Assembly: GCA_016936695.1 (NCBI GenBank)
Contig: JAFGXK010000170.1
Location: 1 to 23,170, forward strand
Reading direction: 5' to 3'
Origin: Bacteroidales bacterium
GTDB lineage: Bacteria; Bacteroidota; Bacteroidia; Bacteroidales; VadinHA17
DNA: 23,170 nt
Shown: positions 8,070 to 17,137 of the stretch, piece after piece
Numbering within the stretch: the first letter of the stretch is position 1
Layout of the letters: each line of letters opens with the position of its first letter
Made by a program: the position numbers and the translations under genes
Notes under the pieces: generated by a model
Told to the model about the DNA's origin: nothing
The model's input: only the letters and a program-made list of their open reading frames with translations
The model's database searches: none

Positions 8070-11000
8070 ATGAAGAAACAACTACTGTTGATTGTTCTTT
8101 TTGTGTTCATGGGTGCCTCAACCCTGTTGGCACAAACAAGAGTTATTACAGGTACAGTCACCTCTTCGGTTGAAGGGGAGGGACCGATCCCCGGAGTATC
8201 TGTCACAGTCCTGGGTACCACCATTGGTGCTTACACCGACATGGCAGGAAAATACACACTGAATGTACCTGAGAATTCAAGGACCCTGAGCTTCTCATTT
8301 ATCGGGATGAAAACCCGGGAAGAGGCGATAGGAGGGAGAAGTGTCATTGATGTCGTTATGGAACAGGACCTTCTGAACCTCGACGAAGTTATTGTCACCG
8401 GTGTTGCAGCCGGAACTCCCAAGAAGAAACTTGCTGTATCTGTCGAGCGTGTTGATGAGAACAAGCTCAAGGAGGTTTATGCAGGATCGGCTTCATCAGC
8501 CCTTCAGGGCAAGGTGGCCGGCCTTACCATCATCAACTCCTCAGGAGAACCGGGAAGCGCAGCAACAATACTTGTCCGCGGCGCCACCCAGATCACCGGC
8601 TCCCAGGCTCCCCTGATAATACTTGACGGTGCCATTATGGAAGGAACACTTGCTGATATAAATGTCGACGATATCGAGTCGATAGAAGTTGTCAAGGGTG
8701 CTTCAGCATCTGCACTTTACGGATCACGTGCAGGCAACGGCGTTATTGCTGTAACGACACGCCGTGGCAACCTGCTCATGGAAGGGAGGACGGAGATAAT
8801 CGTCAGGAACGAATATGGCATTAACACCCTGGCAAAGAAATATGATCTTGCTACCCATCACCAGTATCAGCTGGCGGATGATCAGGGCAGCTTTCCCTAT
8901 ACCAGGTACAAGGGTGTCACCTATCCCTCCAATTATCCGGGATATGGCAGCGAAGGAGTTGATGGATCAAGGTCTATTGAACTGGATCAGTATCTTGACA
9001 ATCCCTATGCCCGCCTTTATGATCATGAAGAAGAAGTTTTTCCGGGCAGCAGCTACTATACCAACTACGTTTCGGTCGGATCTAACCTTGGAAAGACTAA
9101 CTTCCTGATATCTTTTGAAAACAACAATCAGTCGGGTCTTGTAGCCGAAACAGACGGCTATAAGAGAAACAGCTTCAGGCTTAATGTTGACCATAAACTG
9201 ACTCCAAAGCTTTCCCTGTCAGCAACCAACCTCTATGTGAAATCCTCAACTCAGGATCCGGGAGGTGCCAACTATTACAACGGCGGTGTATTTTTCAATA
9301 CACTTCTTCTCGAACCGGATGCCGATTTCAATGCTCCCAACCCCGACGACCAGCCTTACCTTTTTATCCCAAACATCTGGCAGGATGAACAGGAGAGTCC
9401 GATATACAACCTCTGGAAGGTCGAGGATCTTACAAAACGCGACAGGATACTTGGTACCTACAGCGCCAAGTACAACCTTACCAACTCAATTAACCTGGAG
9501 GGAAGATATGCCTTTGAATATTCTCTCGGGGATTATACCACTTACAATCCTTACGACACTTGGACACGGGGCGGTGAAGGACCTGTCTATTCACAGGGTT
9601 CTTACTACAGGGCAAGTTCGGCCGATTTTTCGCAGAATTTCCAGACGACATTAAACTTCAACAGGAAATTCGGAGACTTCAATACGAGAGCAAAACTGAG
9701 CTACCTTTTTGAAAAGGAAACCTATAAGAGCCATTCTGCATCAGGATATGATTTCAGCCTCGGAGGAGTACCTACATTTGACGCAATAGGCGGGAATAAA
9801 TCCATTTCAAGCTATCAGGATGAGATAATTGCCAAGAACTATTTTGCTATCCTTTACCTCGATTATAAGGATAAATATATCTTTGACGGTATGTACCGCT
9901 ACGACGGATCATCACTGTTCGGTTCCGAAGCCAGGTGGAATCCTTACTACAGGCTGTCTGCTGCCTGGAGGATCACCGAAGACATAAAGATCCCTGGAGT
10001 CCAGGAATTCAAACTCAGGGCTGCATACGGAACCGCCGGACAGAGACCGGGTTTTGCCGATCAATATGAGGTAATGTCAATCAGCGGCGGTCTGACATCC
10101 AAATCCCAGCTGGGTAACGTTAATCTGAAGCCTTCTCTCTCGAAGGAATGGGAAGTCGGATTAAATCTCGATTTTCTCAACAGGTTCAGCCTTGAAATTA
10201 TCCGTTCCATAACAAATACAACCGACCAGATACTTGGAGTTCCTCTTGCTGTTCAGTACGGCGGGTGGCCGGGCCAGGTTCAGAACGCGGGAGCACTTAA
10301 TTCAAAAGTGTGGGAAGCATCATTTAATGCTGCTGTCGTAAGAAAGACCAATCTGACGTATAATGTCGGCTTCATATTCGACAGGGTAAGGACGGAGATC
10401 ACCGAGTTGACAGTTCCTCCTTTCCAAACTGGTCCGCAGGGACAGGAAGCCAACAAGTGCTTCTATATCCGCGAGGGAGAAGTATTCGGAGCAATGTATG
10501 GATATAAATTCCTTACCTCACTCGAAGAACTTTCTCAGCAGCTCGGCGAATCGGATAACATAAGCAATTACGTGATCAACAGCGATGGTTATGTAATCCC
10601 AAAAGGCACCGAAGGAACAACATCCGAAAAACCAATCAAGAAACTTAATGAGACCGGCGCGGTATGGTATGGCAAGACAGGCGATTCAAACCCGGATTTC
10701 AAGCTGTCCATGACCAATAACTTCAACTATAAGGGATTCGGCCTTTATGCACTTCTTGAATGGAAAAACGGTGGTGATATCTATAACAAATCGGCTCAGT
10801 GGCTCACAAGGGACGACAGGCATGGTATGATGGACCAGTACGGAAAACCCGACTACCTGAAGAAAACCCTCACCTATTACAAGACTTTCTATGATGTCAA
10901 CGACTTCAACGATTTCTGGGTTGAGGACGGAACTTATCTGAAACTGAGGGAAGTCTCCCTGTCCTATACAATACCGGCCTCTGCTCTCAGCAACTTTGCC

Positions 11001-11180
11001 AACGGTTATATAAAAGGTATCAAGTTGTCCATCCTTGGAAAGAACCTCTATACTCTTACAAATTATTCAGGTTATGACCCCGAGGTTGCTACTACAAACG
11101 GAACACAGTATTTCTCCTATGATTTCATGGGATATCCGAACTACAGGTCGTTCGCTGCATCTCTTGAATTGAAGTTCTAA
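8070..11180 (+). CDS. SusC/RagA-like TonB-linked outer membrane protein 1
   Basis: This 1036-aa TonB-dependent transporter would import a ligand captured by its SusD partner. It has a signal peptide (about 1-21, LLLIVLFVF core ending LLA), then a carboxypeptidase-regulatory-like beta-sandwich (about 24-100, TRVITGTVTS...GPIPGVSV), and a TonB-box-like LDEVIVTG (about 104-111). The plug follows (about 118-232) with LQGKVAGL, ILVRGA, LIILDGA, DIESIEVVKG and LYGSRAGNGVIAVTT signatures. The remaining 800 residues alternate aromatic-rich beta strands, with LKLREVSLSY and a final Phe (ASLELKF), the usual terminal signal for barrel assembly. Length is typical of SusC. A SusD-like gene begins 19 nt downstream. 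No adjacent hydrolase or sigma/anti-sigma regulator indicates a substrate. There is no N-terminal extension of the kind that signals through an anti-sigma factor. Confidence 0.96.
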   Translation: MKKQLLLIVLFVFMGASTLLAQTRVITGTVTSSVEGEGPIPGVSVTVLGTTIGAYTDMAGKYTLNVPENSRTLSFSFIGMKTREEAIGGRSVIDVVMEQDLLNLDEVIVTGVAAGTPKKKLAVSVERVDENKLKEVYAGSASSALQGKVAGLTIINSSGEPGSAATILVRGATQITGSQAPLIILDGAIMEGTLADINVDDIESIEVVKGASASALYGSRAGNGVIAVTTRRGNLLMEGRTEIIVRNEYGINTLAKKYDLATHHQYQLADDQGSFPYTRYKGVTYPSNYPGYGSEGVDGSRSIELDQYLDNPYARLYDHEEEVFPGSSYYTNYVSVGSNLGKTNFLISFENNNQSGLVAETDGYKRNSFRLNVDHKLTPKLSLSATNLYVKSSTQDPGGANYYNGGVFFNTLLLEPDADFNAPNPDDQPYLFIPNIWQDEQESPIYNLWKVEDLTKRDRILGTYSAKYNLTNSINLEGRYAFEYSLGDYTTYNPYDTWTRGGEGPVYSQGSYYRASSADFSQNFQTTLNFNRKFGDFNTRAKLSYLFEKETYKSHSASGYDFSLGGVPTFDAIGGNKSISSYQDEIIAKNYFAILYLDYKDKYIFDGMYRYDGSSLFGSEARWNPYYRLSAAWRITEDIKIPGVQEFKLRAAYGTAGQRPGFADQYEVMSISGGLTSKSQLGNVNLKPSLSKEWEVGLNLDFLNRFSLEIIRSITNTTDQILGVPLAVQYGGWPGQVQNAGALNSKVWEASFNAAVVRKTNLTYNVGFIFDRVRTEITELTVPPFQTGPQGQEANKCFYIREGEVFGAMYGYKFLTSLEELSQQLGESDNISNYVINSDGYVIPKGTEGTTSEKPIKKLNETGAVWYGKTGDSNPDFKLSMTNNFNYKGFGLYALLEWKNGGDIYNKSAQWLTRDDRHGMMDQYGKPDYLKKTLTYYKTFYDVNDFNDFWVEDGTYLKLREVSLSYTIPASALSNFANGYIKGIKLSILGKNLYTLTNYSGYDPEVATTNGTQYFSYDFMGYPNYRSFAASLELKF

Positions 11181-11199
11181 TTATAAAACTGATACAGTT

Positions 11200-12696
11200 A
11201 TGAAAACATACAAATATTTCTTACTCTTTACGGTTCTGACCGCCCTGCTTGTAGCGGGTTGCGAAAGTCTGGAGGTTAAGAATCTGAACGATCCGGATTT
11301 TGCGACAGCATTTTCCAAACCTTCCGATGTCAAGGGGGTTGCAGGCGGACTGATCAACACATGGTTTCAGGCCTCCCAGGATTACAATGGCCCGGCTCTT
11401 GCCCTGTGGGTCGGAGCGGATGCCGGAACCTGTTCTCACGGTAATGTGGGCATGTGGCATTTCAGCATGGAGCCCAGAATAGCCTGGGATAACACACCGG
11501 CTTATGGTAATGCAACAGTCAATGAAACTTTTTATAAAGCCATGTATTCCCTGCTCTCATCATCAAATGAAATTCTTGTTAAATTACTGACTGATGGCAT
11601 GGTGATCACTGCTGATGACGGCACCGACGAAACAGGCATGGTTAAAGCCATGGCTTACCTCGGGCAGGGCCTGGCACTGGGTTATGTGGGCCTGTTCTAT
11701 GACAAGGGCTTTGCTGTTACGGAGGATACCGACCTTACGGGTGAAATACCGGTGGCTCCTTATACCGAGCTCATCACAACTGCAGTTGCAAGCCTTGATA
11801 AGTGTATAGCTGAATGTTCTTCAACTACATTCACGCTTCCCGGGACATGGATACCGGGCATGACTTACACCCAGGTTGAGATCGCCCAGATTGCCAACTC
11901 AATGGCTGCAAAACTATTGTCCTACTCCCCCCGGAACAAGGCCGACAATGATGCAGTCGACTGGGGAAGGGTGCTTGCATATGCCAATAAGGGTATCACA
12001 TTCGACTTTGCTCCGAAGATGGATGATGTCGACTGGTACGATCTGTACCATACCTATGCCAATTATGCCGGCTGGGGCCAGGTCGATATGAGAATTGCAA
12101 ATATGATGGACCCGGCTATGCCCTCACGATGGACACTCGGCGCAGATCAGTGGGCTACTCTTCCTGCTCCGACTTTAGCCCACGAGGATGGAGTTGATGA
12201 CCGCATTTTCACCGATTTCCAGTATAAGTCATCGTGTACATTCAGGGTTGAAAGAGGCTATTACCACTATTCATGCTACAGGTATTCACGACATGATGAT
12301 TATCTGTCAACCTGGACAACCCCTTCACCCGTTTTCAGAAAAGCCGAGAACGACCTGCTTAAAGCTGAAGCCATGATGCACCAGTCGAACTTCACCGGTG
12401 CTGCAGATATTATCAATGCAGGTGAAAGGATTACCAGAGGCGGTCTGGCACCTATCGAAGCTACTGCTGCCGAGGTTGAAGCCGCAATATTCTACGAAAG
12501 GAACATTGAGCTTTTCTGCTCTGGTCTTGGTGTTGAATTCTGTACCATGCGTAAGGCTGACAAACTCCAGAAGGGAACTCCGCTTCATTTCCCGATCCCA
12601 GGACAGCAGCTTGAGGTCAACCTGATGGAACCTTACAGCTTTGGAGCTGACAAGGGCGTCGCAGGCCAGGATTATTCAAACGGCGGATGGTTCTAG
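11200..12696 (+). CDS. SusD/RagB-like surface lipoprotein 1
   Basis: This 498-aa protein is the probable lid and ligand-binding partner of the SusC encoded 19 nt upstream. A type II signal peptide ends in LLVAGC with the lipidated Cys at 21, followed by ESLEV. The mature part is helix-rich as in the SusD TPR scaffold. The C-terminal half has diagnostic stretches: NDLLKAEAMM, the ERNIELFCSG/EFCTMRK helix region, and the HFPIPGQQLEVN segment close to the end, which matches the common SusD tail (HFPIP...ELEVN). It is exported to the outer membrane and probably exposed at the surface. It shares little visible sequence with the second SusD-like gene of the window, suggesting a different ligand. 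The substrate is unknown. Confidence 0.93.
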   Translation: MKTYKYFLLFTVLTALLVAGCESLEVKNLNDPDFATAFSKPSDVKGVAGGLINTWFQASQDYNGPALALWVGADAGTCSHGNVGMWHFSMEPRIAWDNTPAYGNATVNETFYKAMYSLLSSSNEILVKLLTDGMVITADDGTDETGMVKAMAYLGQGLALGYVGLFYDKGFAVTEDTDLTGEIPVAPYTELITTAVASLDKCIAECSSTTFTLPGTWIPGMTYTQVEIAQIANSMAAKLLSYSPRNKADNDAVDWGRVLAYANKGITFDFAPKMDDVDWYDLYHTYANYAGWGQVDMRIANMMDPAMPSRWTLGADQWATLPAPTLAHEDGVDDRIFTDFQYKSSCTFRVERGYYHYSCYRYSRHDDYLSTWTTPSPVFRKAENDLLKAEAMMHQSNFTGAADIINAGERITRGGLAPIEATAAEVEAAIFYERNIELFCSGLGVEFCTMRKADKLQKGTPLHFPIPGQQLEVNLMEPYSFGADKGVAGQDYSNGGWF

Positions 12697-12730
12697 TACC
12701 TTATTAATATAAACAATTAAAATTCATATT

Positions 12731-13558
12731 ATGAAAAGTAAAATATTGATCAGGTTAACTTCACTCCTGGTGGCTGTGTCGCTTTTTGCCGCCTGTGAAC
12801 CAACCGCGATGGAGAAAGCGCAGGATGCCTACGATGCCTCCATGGTGGTCCCTGCCGTTCTCAGCACTACCGGACCATCCCTTGTTCTGCAGACCTTTAC
12901 CTATGATTTTAGTGTTTCATACTTCCGGGCAGGTTCAACCTGGAACTGGACCGCCACTGATGCAACAGTTCAGTCTGTCAGTCCGGATACCAGGACAGCC
13001 ACCATCCTGTTCAATACATTGCCTCCAAGCGGAAAGGCATACGTTAATGTAACTGAGACAACAGTTGGTGGCAAAACTTCTGATCCAAAAGCCATTGAAG
13101 TGACCGTTGAACCATTCTGTCCGTTGGAACGAGCAGATATGATAGGGACATGGGATGTTGTTGAAACGGGAGACAGCCCCAGGACAACAACTGTTGAAGT
13201 TGTAGCGGGAACCGGAGATGATCAGATTATTGTTAAAGCTGATGCCACAGGTATTCCTGCCCTGCTTGGACAAGTCTTCATCGACTGGGGAGAAAATTTC
13301 CAGCCAGGTGAAAACTTTGCACCGAACGGGGACATCACCCTTACTCTTAATCTGACTGACGGAACGGTTCAGATTCCTTGTGATTACTGGGGACAGACAT
13401 TGCCGGGACCATGGGATTACTGGTGTTTCGGAACCGGAACTTGGGATGGATGCGGGGCGACGCCAAAACTAACCCTTACAGTCAATCTTGATTGGGACGG
13501 GGCCGCACCAGGAGCAGCCCAGTATACAAATAGTGTAGTAATGACTAAACAGGAATAG
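12731..13558 (+). CDS. Outer-membrane lipoprotein of unknown function in the SusCD operon
   Basis: This 275-aa protein is the last gene of the first SusCD operon, 34 nt after the SusD-like stop. It has a lipoprotein signal (LLVAVSLFAAC, Cys22). Residues about 45-125 resemble an Ig/PKD-like beta-sandwich, with W-W-T, VSPDTRTATILFN and KAYVNVTET strands. The C-terminal half starts with IGTWDVVETG and has alternating beta strands, W-rich turns and three Cys in the last third; it recalls small beta-barrel or lipocalin-like lipoproteins, which I cannot confirm. Its position matches the extra surface glycan-binding or SusE/SusF-like lipoproteins often found in such operons, so a ligand-binding role is likely by context only. 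A strong terminator follows at 13580-13616. No family could be assigned with certainty. Confidence 0.82.
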   Translation: MKSKILIRLTSLLVAVSLFAACEPTAMEKAQDAYDASMVVPAVLSTTGPSLVLQTFTYDFSVSYFRAGSTWNWTATDATVQSVSPDTRTATILFNTLPPSGKAYVNVTETTVGGKTSDPKAIEVTVEPFCPLERADMIGTWDVVETGDSPRTTTVEVVAGTGDDQIIVKADATGIPALLGQVFIDWGENFQPGENFAPNGDITLTLNLTDGTVQIPCDYWGQTLPGPWDYWCFGTGTWDGCGATPKLTLTVNLDWDGAAPGAAQYTNSVVMTKQE

Positions 13559-13579
13559 AATTACTTATCTTATTTCAGG

Positions 13580-13616
13580 GGCTGATCTGTATTTTTTGCA
13601 GATCAGCCTTTTTTTT
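13580..13616 (+). terminator. Rho-independent terminator of the first SusCD operon
   Basis: A perfect 10-bp stem, GGCTGATCTG (13580-13589) with CAGATCAGCC (13599-13608), encloses a 9-nt loop and runs directly into T8 (13609-13616). It lies 22 nt after the lipoprotein stop and separates the two SusCD operons. Confidence 0.92.
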
Positions 13617-13678
13617 GTTCCAATCGGTCGAAATCAAACTGTTAATCATTAATTTATATAATTCTTTAGGCAGGAAGA

Positions 13679-13701
13679 ACCAATATTTAACCCCAATTGG
13701 T
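13679..13701. promoter_or_regulatory. Inverted repeat upstream of the second SusC operon
   Basis: ACCAAT (13679-13684) and ATTGGT (13696-13701) form a 6-bp inverted repeat with an 11-nt spacer, about 88 nt before the -7 box of the second SusC gene. It could be an activator or repressor site, but a chance match in this AT-rich stretch is quite possible. Confidence 0.25.
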
Positions 13702-13788
13702 GGTCCTTAATTTCATTCAAAAAAAGCCTGATTTTGTTAATGAATATTAATATAAGCATCATTAATACGCTTTTTTTCAAAAATCCAT

Positions 13789-13796
13789 TATCTTTG
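13789..13796 (+). promoter_or_regulatory. -7 box of the second SusC operon
   Basis: TATCTTTG is an exact TAnnTTTG match, 32 nt before the ATG. The -33 region has only a T-rich run (13771-13777) and no clear TTTG. The shared core ATTA(A/T)CTTTGG and the TCAAACCTAA leader motif (13808-13817) parallel the first SusC promoter, which raises confidence. Confidence 0.62.
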
Positions 13797-13828
13797 GCAG
13801 GTTAAATTCAAACCTAAATTAATTTCTT

Positions 13829-16800
13829 ATGAAGAAACTATTACTGATGATTGTTTTGTTTGTGTTTGCAGGAGTCACGACCCTGTTTGCGCAGACAAGA
13901 GTAATTACAGGGACCATCACCTCCGCAGTGGAGGGAGAAGGCCCTATCCCTGGTGTCACGGTACAGGTAAAGGGTACCACAATAGGTGCCTCTACTGACG
14001 TAAACGGGAACTTTTCAATAACTGTACCGGTCAACGCTACTACCCTTGTGTTTTCATACATCGGAATGAAATCGCAGGAGGTTGCGATAGGAAACCGTAC
14101 TGTTATCAACGCTGTTCTTGAATCTGATCTCGTGGGATTGGATGAGGTCGTTGTTACAGCTCTCGGTATATCGCGTGAGAGGAAAGCCCTCGGTTATGCT
14201 ATACAGGATGTCAAAAGTGATGAGTTGACAAAGTCGGCACAATCGAACGTCATCTCCTCCCTGAATGGTAAAATCGCAGGATTGCAGGTCAGTCAGGCAG
14301 GTGGTCAGATCGGAGCATCATCCCGTATTGTTATCAGGGGTAACAGCTCACTGGGCGACAACCAGCCGCTCGTAGTTATTGACGGTATTCCGATATCAAA
14401 CAGTTCACAGAGGCAGAACAATGTCGACTTCGGATCCGGACTGTACGACATTAATCCTGATGACATCGAATCCATCTCCGTTCTTAAGGGTGGTTCGGCA
14501 GCTCTTTATGGAATGCGTGCAGGACATGGTGTGATTCTCATCACAACCAAATCAGGCAGCAGAAGTCGTTCAGGACTGACAGTCACCTACGACGGTAACT
14601 TTAATGTCGATCAGGTTTACAGCCTGCAGAAAATGCAAAATAAATACGGGCAGGGATACCTTGGAGATGAGACTTTTTATAAATTGGCTCAGGAAGATGG
14701 TTTTGAGGGAACCTACCAGCAATTTGCCCAGGGAGATTATGATCCCGGTTTTGGCTTCAGCTATTTTGATGGTCTTGGCAACGGAGTAAACGATGGCGTT
14801 GATGAGAGCTGGGGTCCGAGACTTGATAGTGGGCTGAATCTTACTCAGTACAACAGTCCCCGTGACGCAGGTGGCAACCTGATTGCTACGCCATGGGTTT
14901 CTAATCCGAACAACATAAAGGACCTGTATCAGTTAGGTTATACAACCAACCACAACATTTCCATAACTGCCAACTCTGAAAGAGCTACAACCCGTGCTTC
15001 GCTTGGTTACCGCACCCAGTCGGGGGTCCTTCCCAATACCGATCTGACGCGCTATTCACTCAATTTTAATACTACGATCAAACTTGGGAAAATGTGGGAC
15101 TACGATGTATCGGCAAATTATACCAGGAGCGAAAGCGATAACCTCCCGATGACAGAATACAACGCAAGTAACCCCATGCAGTCTATGGGGCAATGGTTTG
15201 GCAGGCAGGTTGACATGAAGGATCTTAAAGCTAAATGGACCGAGACCATGGAAAACGGTTATCCTTACAACTGGAACAGCAATTACCACAACAATCCATA
15301 CTGGAGCTTGAATAAGAATACCAATTCAATGGATAAGGACAGGCTCTTTGGTAAAACTTCCTTGTATTTCAGCCCTGTTTCGTCCCTGAAGTTTGAAGGC
15401 CGTCTGGGTATTGACTACTATAATTCCAAAACATTCCCGGTTGTCACATACCGTTCAAATGAGGTTCAGGCAGGTGCCGGAGCATGGGATGGCGGATATT
15501 TCGACCTGTATGATATTAAAAACTATGAAGTGAACGCCGATTTTATCGCAACATATGCTAAGACATTCGGCGATTTTAATTTTGATGTACTGGCAGGGGC
15601 CAACTACAGGGACCTGAAATATGAGAGTTCCGCGATTGGAGCCAATCAGCTGACCGTTCCCGACTTATTCACTATTGCCAATGCGAAAGGAAGCCCTGTT
15701 ACTGCAATGGACCATTCATGGATCCGCAGTAATAGTGTTTATGGTTCAGCAACAGTTGGATACAAGGGGATGATTTACGTGGATGGAAGCGTACGCAACG
15801 ACTGGACTTCCACAATTGCAGATCCTTTCTTCTATCCTGCCGTGAGCGTAAGCTGGATTCCTACCGAAACTTTCGGCATAGAGTCGCCTGTTCTCAGCTT
15901 CCTGAAATTAAGGGGAGGCATTGCAAAGATTGGTTCAGCGACAAGCGCTTACAGGACTGATCCGTATTTTTCCGCATCAGCATCCACCATCTTTGGAGTT
16001 ACACAGTATTCACAGTCTACTGAATTCCCACCGACCGGACTGAGGCCTGAGCAGGTAGTTACAACAGAACTGGGTCTTGAAACCCGTCTGTTTAATAATC
16101 GTATTGCATTTGACGTATCACTTTACGATAAAACAACCACTGACCAGATCCTTCCGGTAGCTATTTCAAAAGCAACCGGTTATAATACCATGCTTATCAA
16201 CGCAGGCGAGATCAATAACAAAGGTATTGAGGTCCAGTTCCGTGCAAACGCATTCAGCAGCACTGATGGATTTAACTGGGATATTACGGTTAACTGGTCA
16301 AAAGACCAGAGTAAAATCATAGATCTGTATACCGATCCGGTAACCAATCAGCCCCTGGCTTCATACAACATTGGCAGCCAGTGGAGTACTTACGTTCAGG
16401 CAAGACCGGATGAACCCTGGGGCGTTATCGTGGGAAGAGGCATGGTTCGCAGGGAATCAGACAATGCGATTATTGTAAACAGCGCCGGGTTTCCAAGAAC
16501 AGCCACCAACATGATACTTGGAAATGTAAATCCCGACTGGCTGGCAGGTATCAGAAATGATTTCAGCTACAAGGCAATAAGCCTGGGATTCATGATCGAC
16601 GTTCGCAAGGGTGGAGATATCTTCAGCGTCTCCCAGATGTTTGGAGCCTATTCAGGTCTGCTGGAATTCACCGCTAAAGATGAAATTCGCCGTGACGGAC
16701 TTGTTTTAGGTAAAGATTTCCTCGAGGATGAGAAAGTAGTTAAAGTAGTCGCTGCAGCTGAAGACCTTCAGGATTCGGAGTTTGCAGAAAATGACCTGGT

Positions 16801-17116
16801 TATCGGCGCTCAGGATTTCTTCGAATCTTATTACAGTAATCGTGAACTGAGCGTTTATGACGGCTCATATGTGAAACTTCGTGAAGCCTATTTATCCTAC
16901 AGGTTGCCACAGACTATGTTCGGCGGTAATATTATCAAATCGGGAACTGTTTCCCTGGTTGGCTCTAACCTTGCTATTTTGTGGAGACATAAGTCGAACA
17001 TTTCAGGACTTGATCCCGAAACATCCGTAAACAGCGGCAATAGCGGCGTAGGTCTTGAGAGTACAAGCTACCCGCCATCACGCAGTATGGGCGTCAAACT
17101 TAGTTTTACATTCTAA
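13829..17116 (+). CDS. SusC/RagA-like TonB-linked outer membrane protein 2
   Basis: This 1095-aa TonB-dependent transporter has a signal peptide (about 1-21, ending LFA), a carboxypeptidase-regulatory-like domain (about 24-100), a TonB-box-like LDEVVVTALG (about 104-113) and a plug domain (about 118-245) with LNGKIAGLQV, IVIRGNSSL, PLVVIDGIPI, DIESISVLKG and ALYGMRAGHGVILITT. The rest is a long barrel region ending in MGVKLSFTF with a terminal Phe. The first 110 residues are about two-thirds identical by eye to the other SusC, but beyond the plug the two diverge strongly. It precedes a SusD-like_2 gene by 21 nt in a two-gene operon between its own promoter and terminator. As with the first pair, no enzyme or regulator nearby points to a substrate. 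Confidence 0.96.
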   Translation: MKKLLLMIVLFVFAGVTTLFAQTRVITGTITSAVEGEGPIPGVTVQVKGTTIGASTDVNGNFSITVPVNATTLVFSYIGMKSQEVAIGNRTVINAVLESDLVGLDEVVVTALGISRERKALGYAIQDVKSDELTKSAQSNVISSLNGKIAGLQVSQAGGQIGASSRIVIRGNSSLGDNQPLVVIDGIPISNSSQRQNNVDFGSGLYDINPDDIESISVLKGGSAALYGMRAGHGVILITTKSGSRSRSGLTVTYDGNFNVDQVYSLQKMQNKYGQGYLGDETFYKLAQEDGFEGTYQQFAQGDYDPGFGFSYFDGLGNGVNDGVDESWGPRLDSGLNLTQYNSPRDAGGNLIATPWVSNPNNIKDLYQLGYTTNHNISITANSERATTRASLGYRTQSGVLPNTDLTRYSLNFNTTIKLGKMWDYDVSANYTRSESDNLPMTEYNASNPMQSMGQWFGRQVDMKDLKAKWTETMENGYPYNWNSNYHNNPYWSLNKNTNSMDKDRLFGKTSLYFSPVSSLKFEGRLGIDYYNSKTFPVVTYRSNEVQAGAGAWDGGYFDLYDIKNYEVNADFIATYAKTFGDFNFDVLAGANYRDLKYESSAIGANQLTVPDLFTIANAKGSPVTAMDHSWIRSNSVYGSATVGYKGMIYVDGSVRNDWTSTIADPFFYPAVSVSWIPTETFGIESPVLSFLKLRGGIAKIGSATSAYRTDPYFSASASTIFGVTQYSQSTEFPPTGLRPEQVVTTELGLETRLFNNRIAFDVSLYDKTTTDQILPVAISKATGYNTMLINAGEINNKGIEVQFRANAFSSTDGFNWDITVNWSKDQSKIIDLYTDPVTNQPLASYNIGSQWSTYVQARPDEPWGVIVGRGMVRRESDNAIIVNSAGFPRTATNMILGNVNPDWLAGIRNDFSYKAISLGFMIDVRKGGDIFSVSQMFGAYSGLLEFTAKDEIRRDGLVLGKDFLEDEKVVKVVAAAEDLQDSEFAENDLVIGAQDFFESYYSNRELSVYDGSYVKLREAYLSYRLPQTMFGGNIIKSGTVSLVGSNLAILWRHKSNISGLDPETSVNSGNSGVGLESTSYPPSRSMGVKLSFTF

Positions 17117-17137
17117 ATCATTTTAAGGCAAAGAAAT

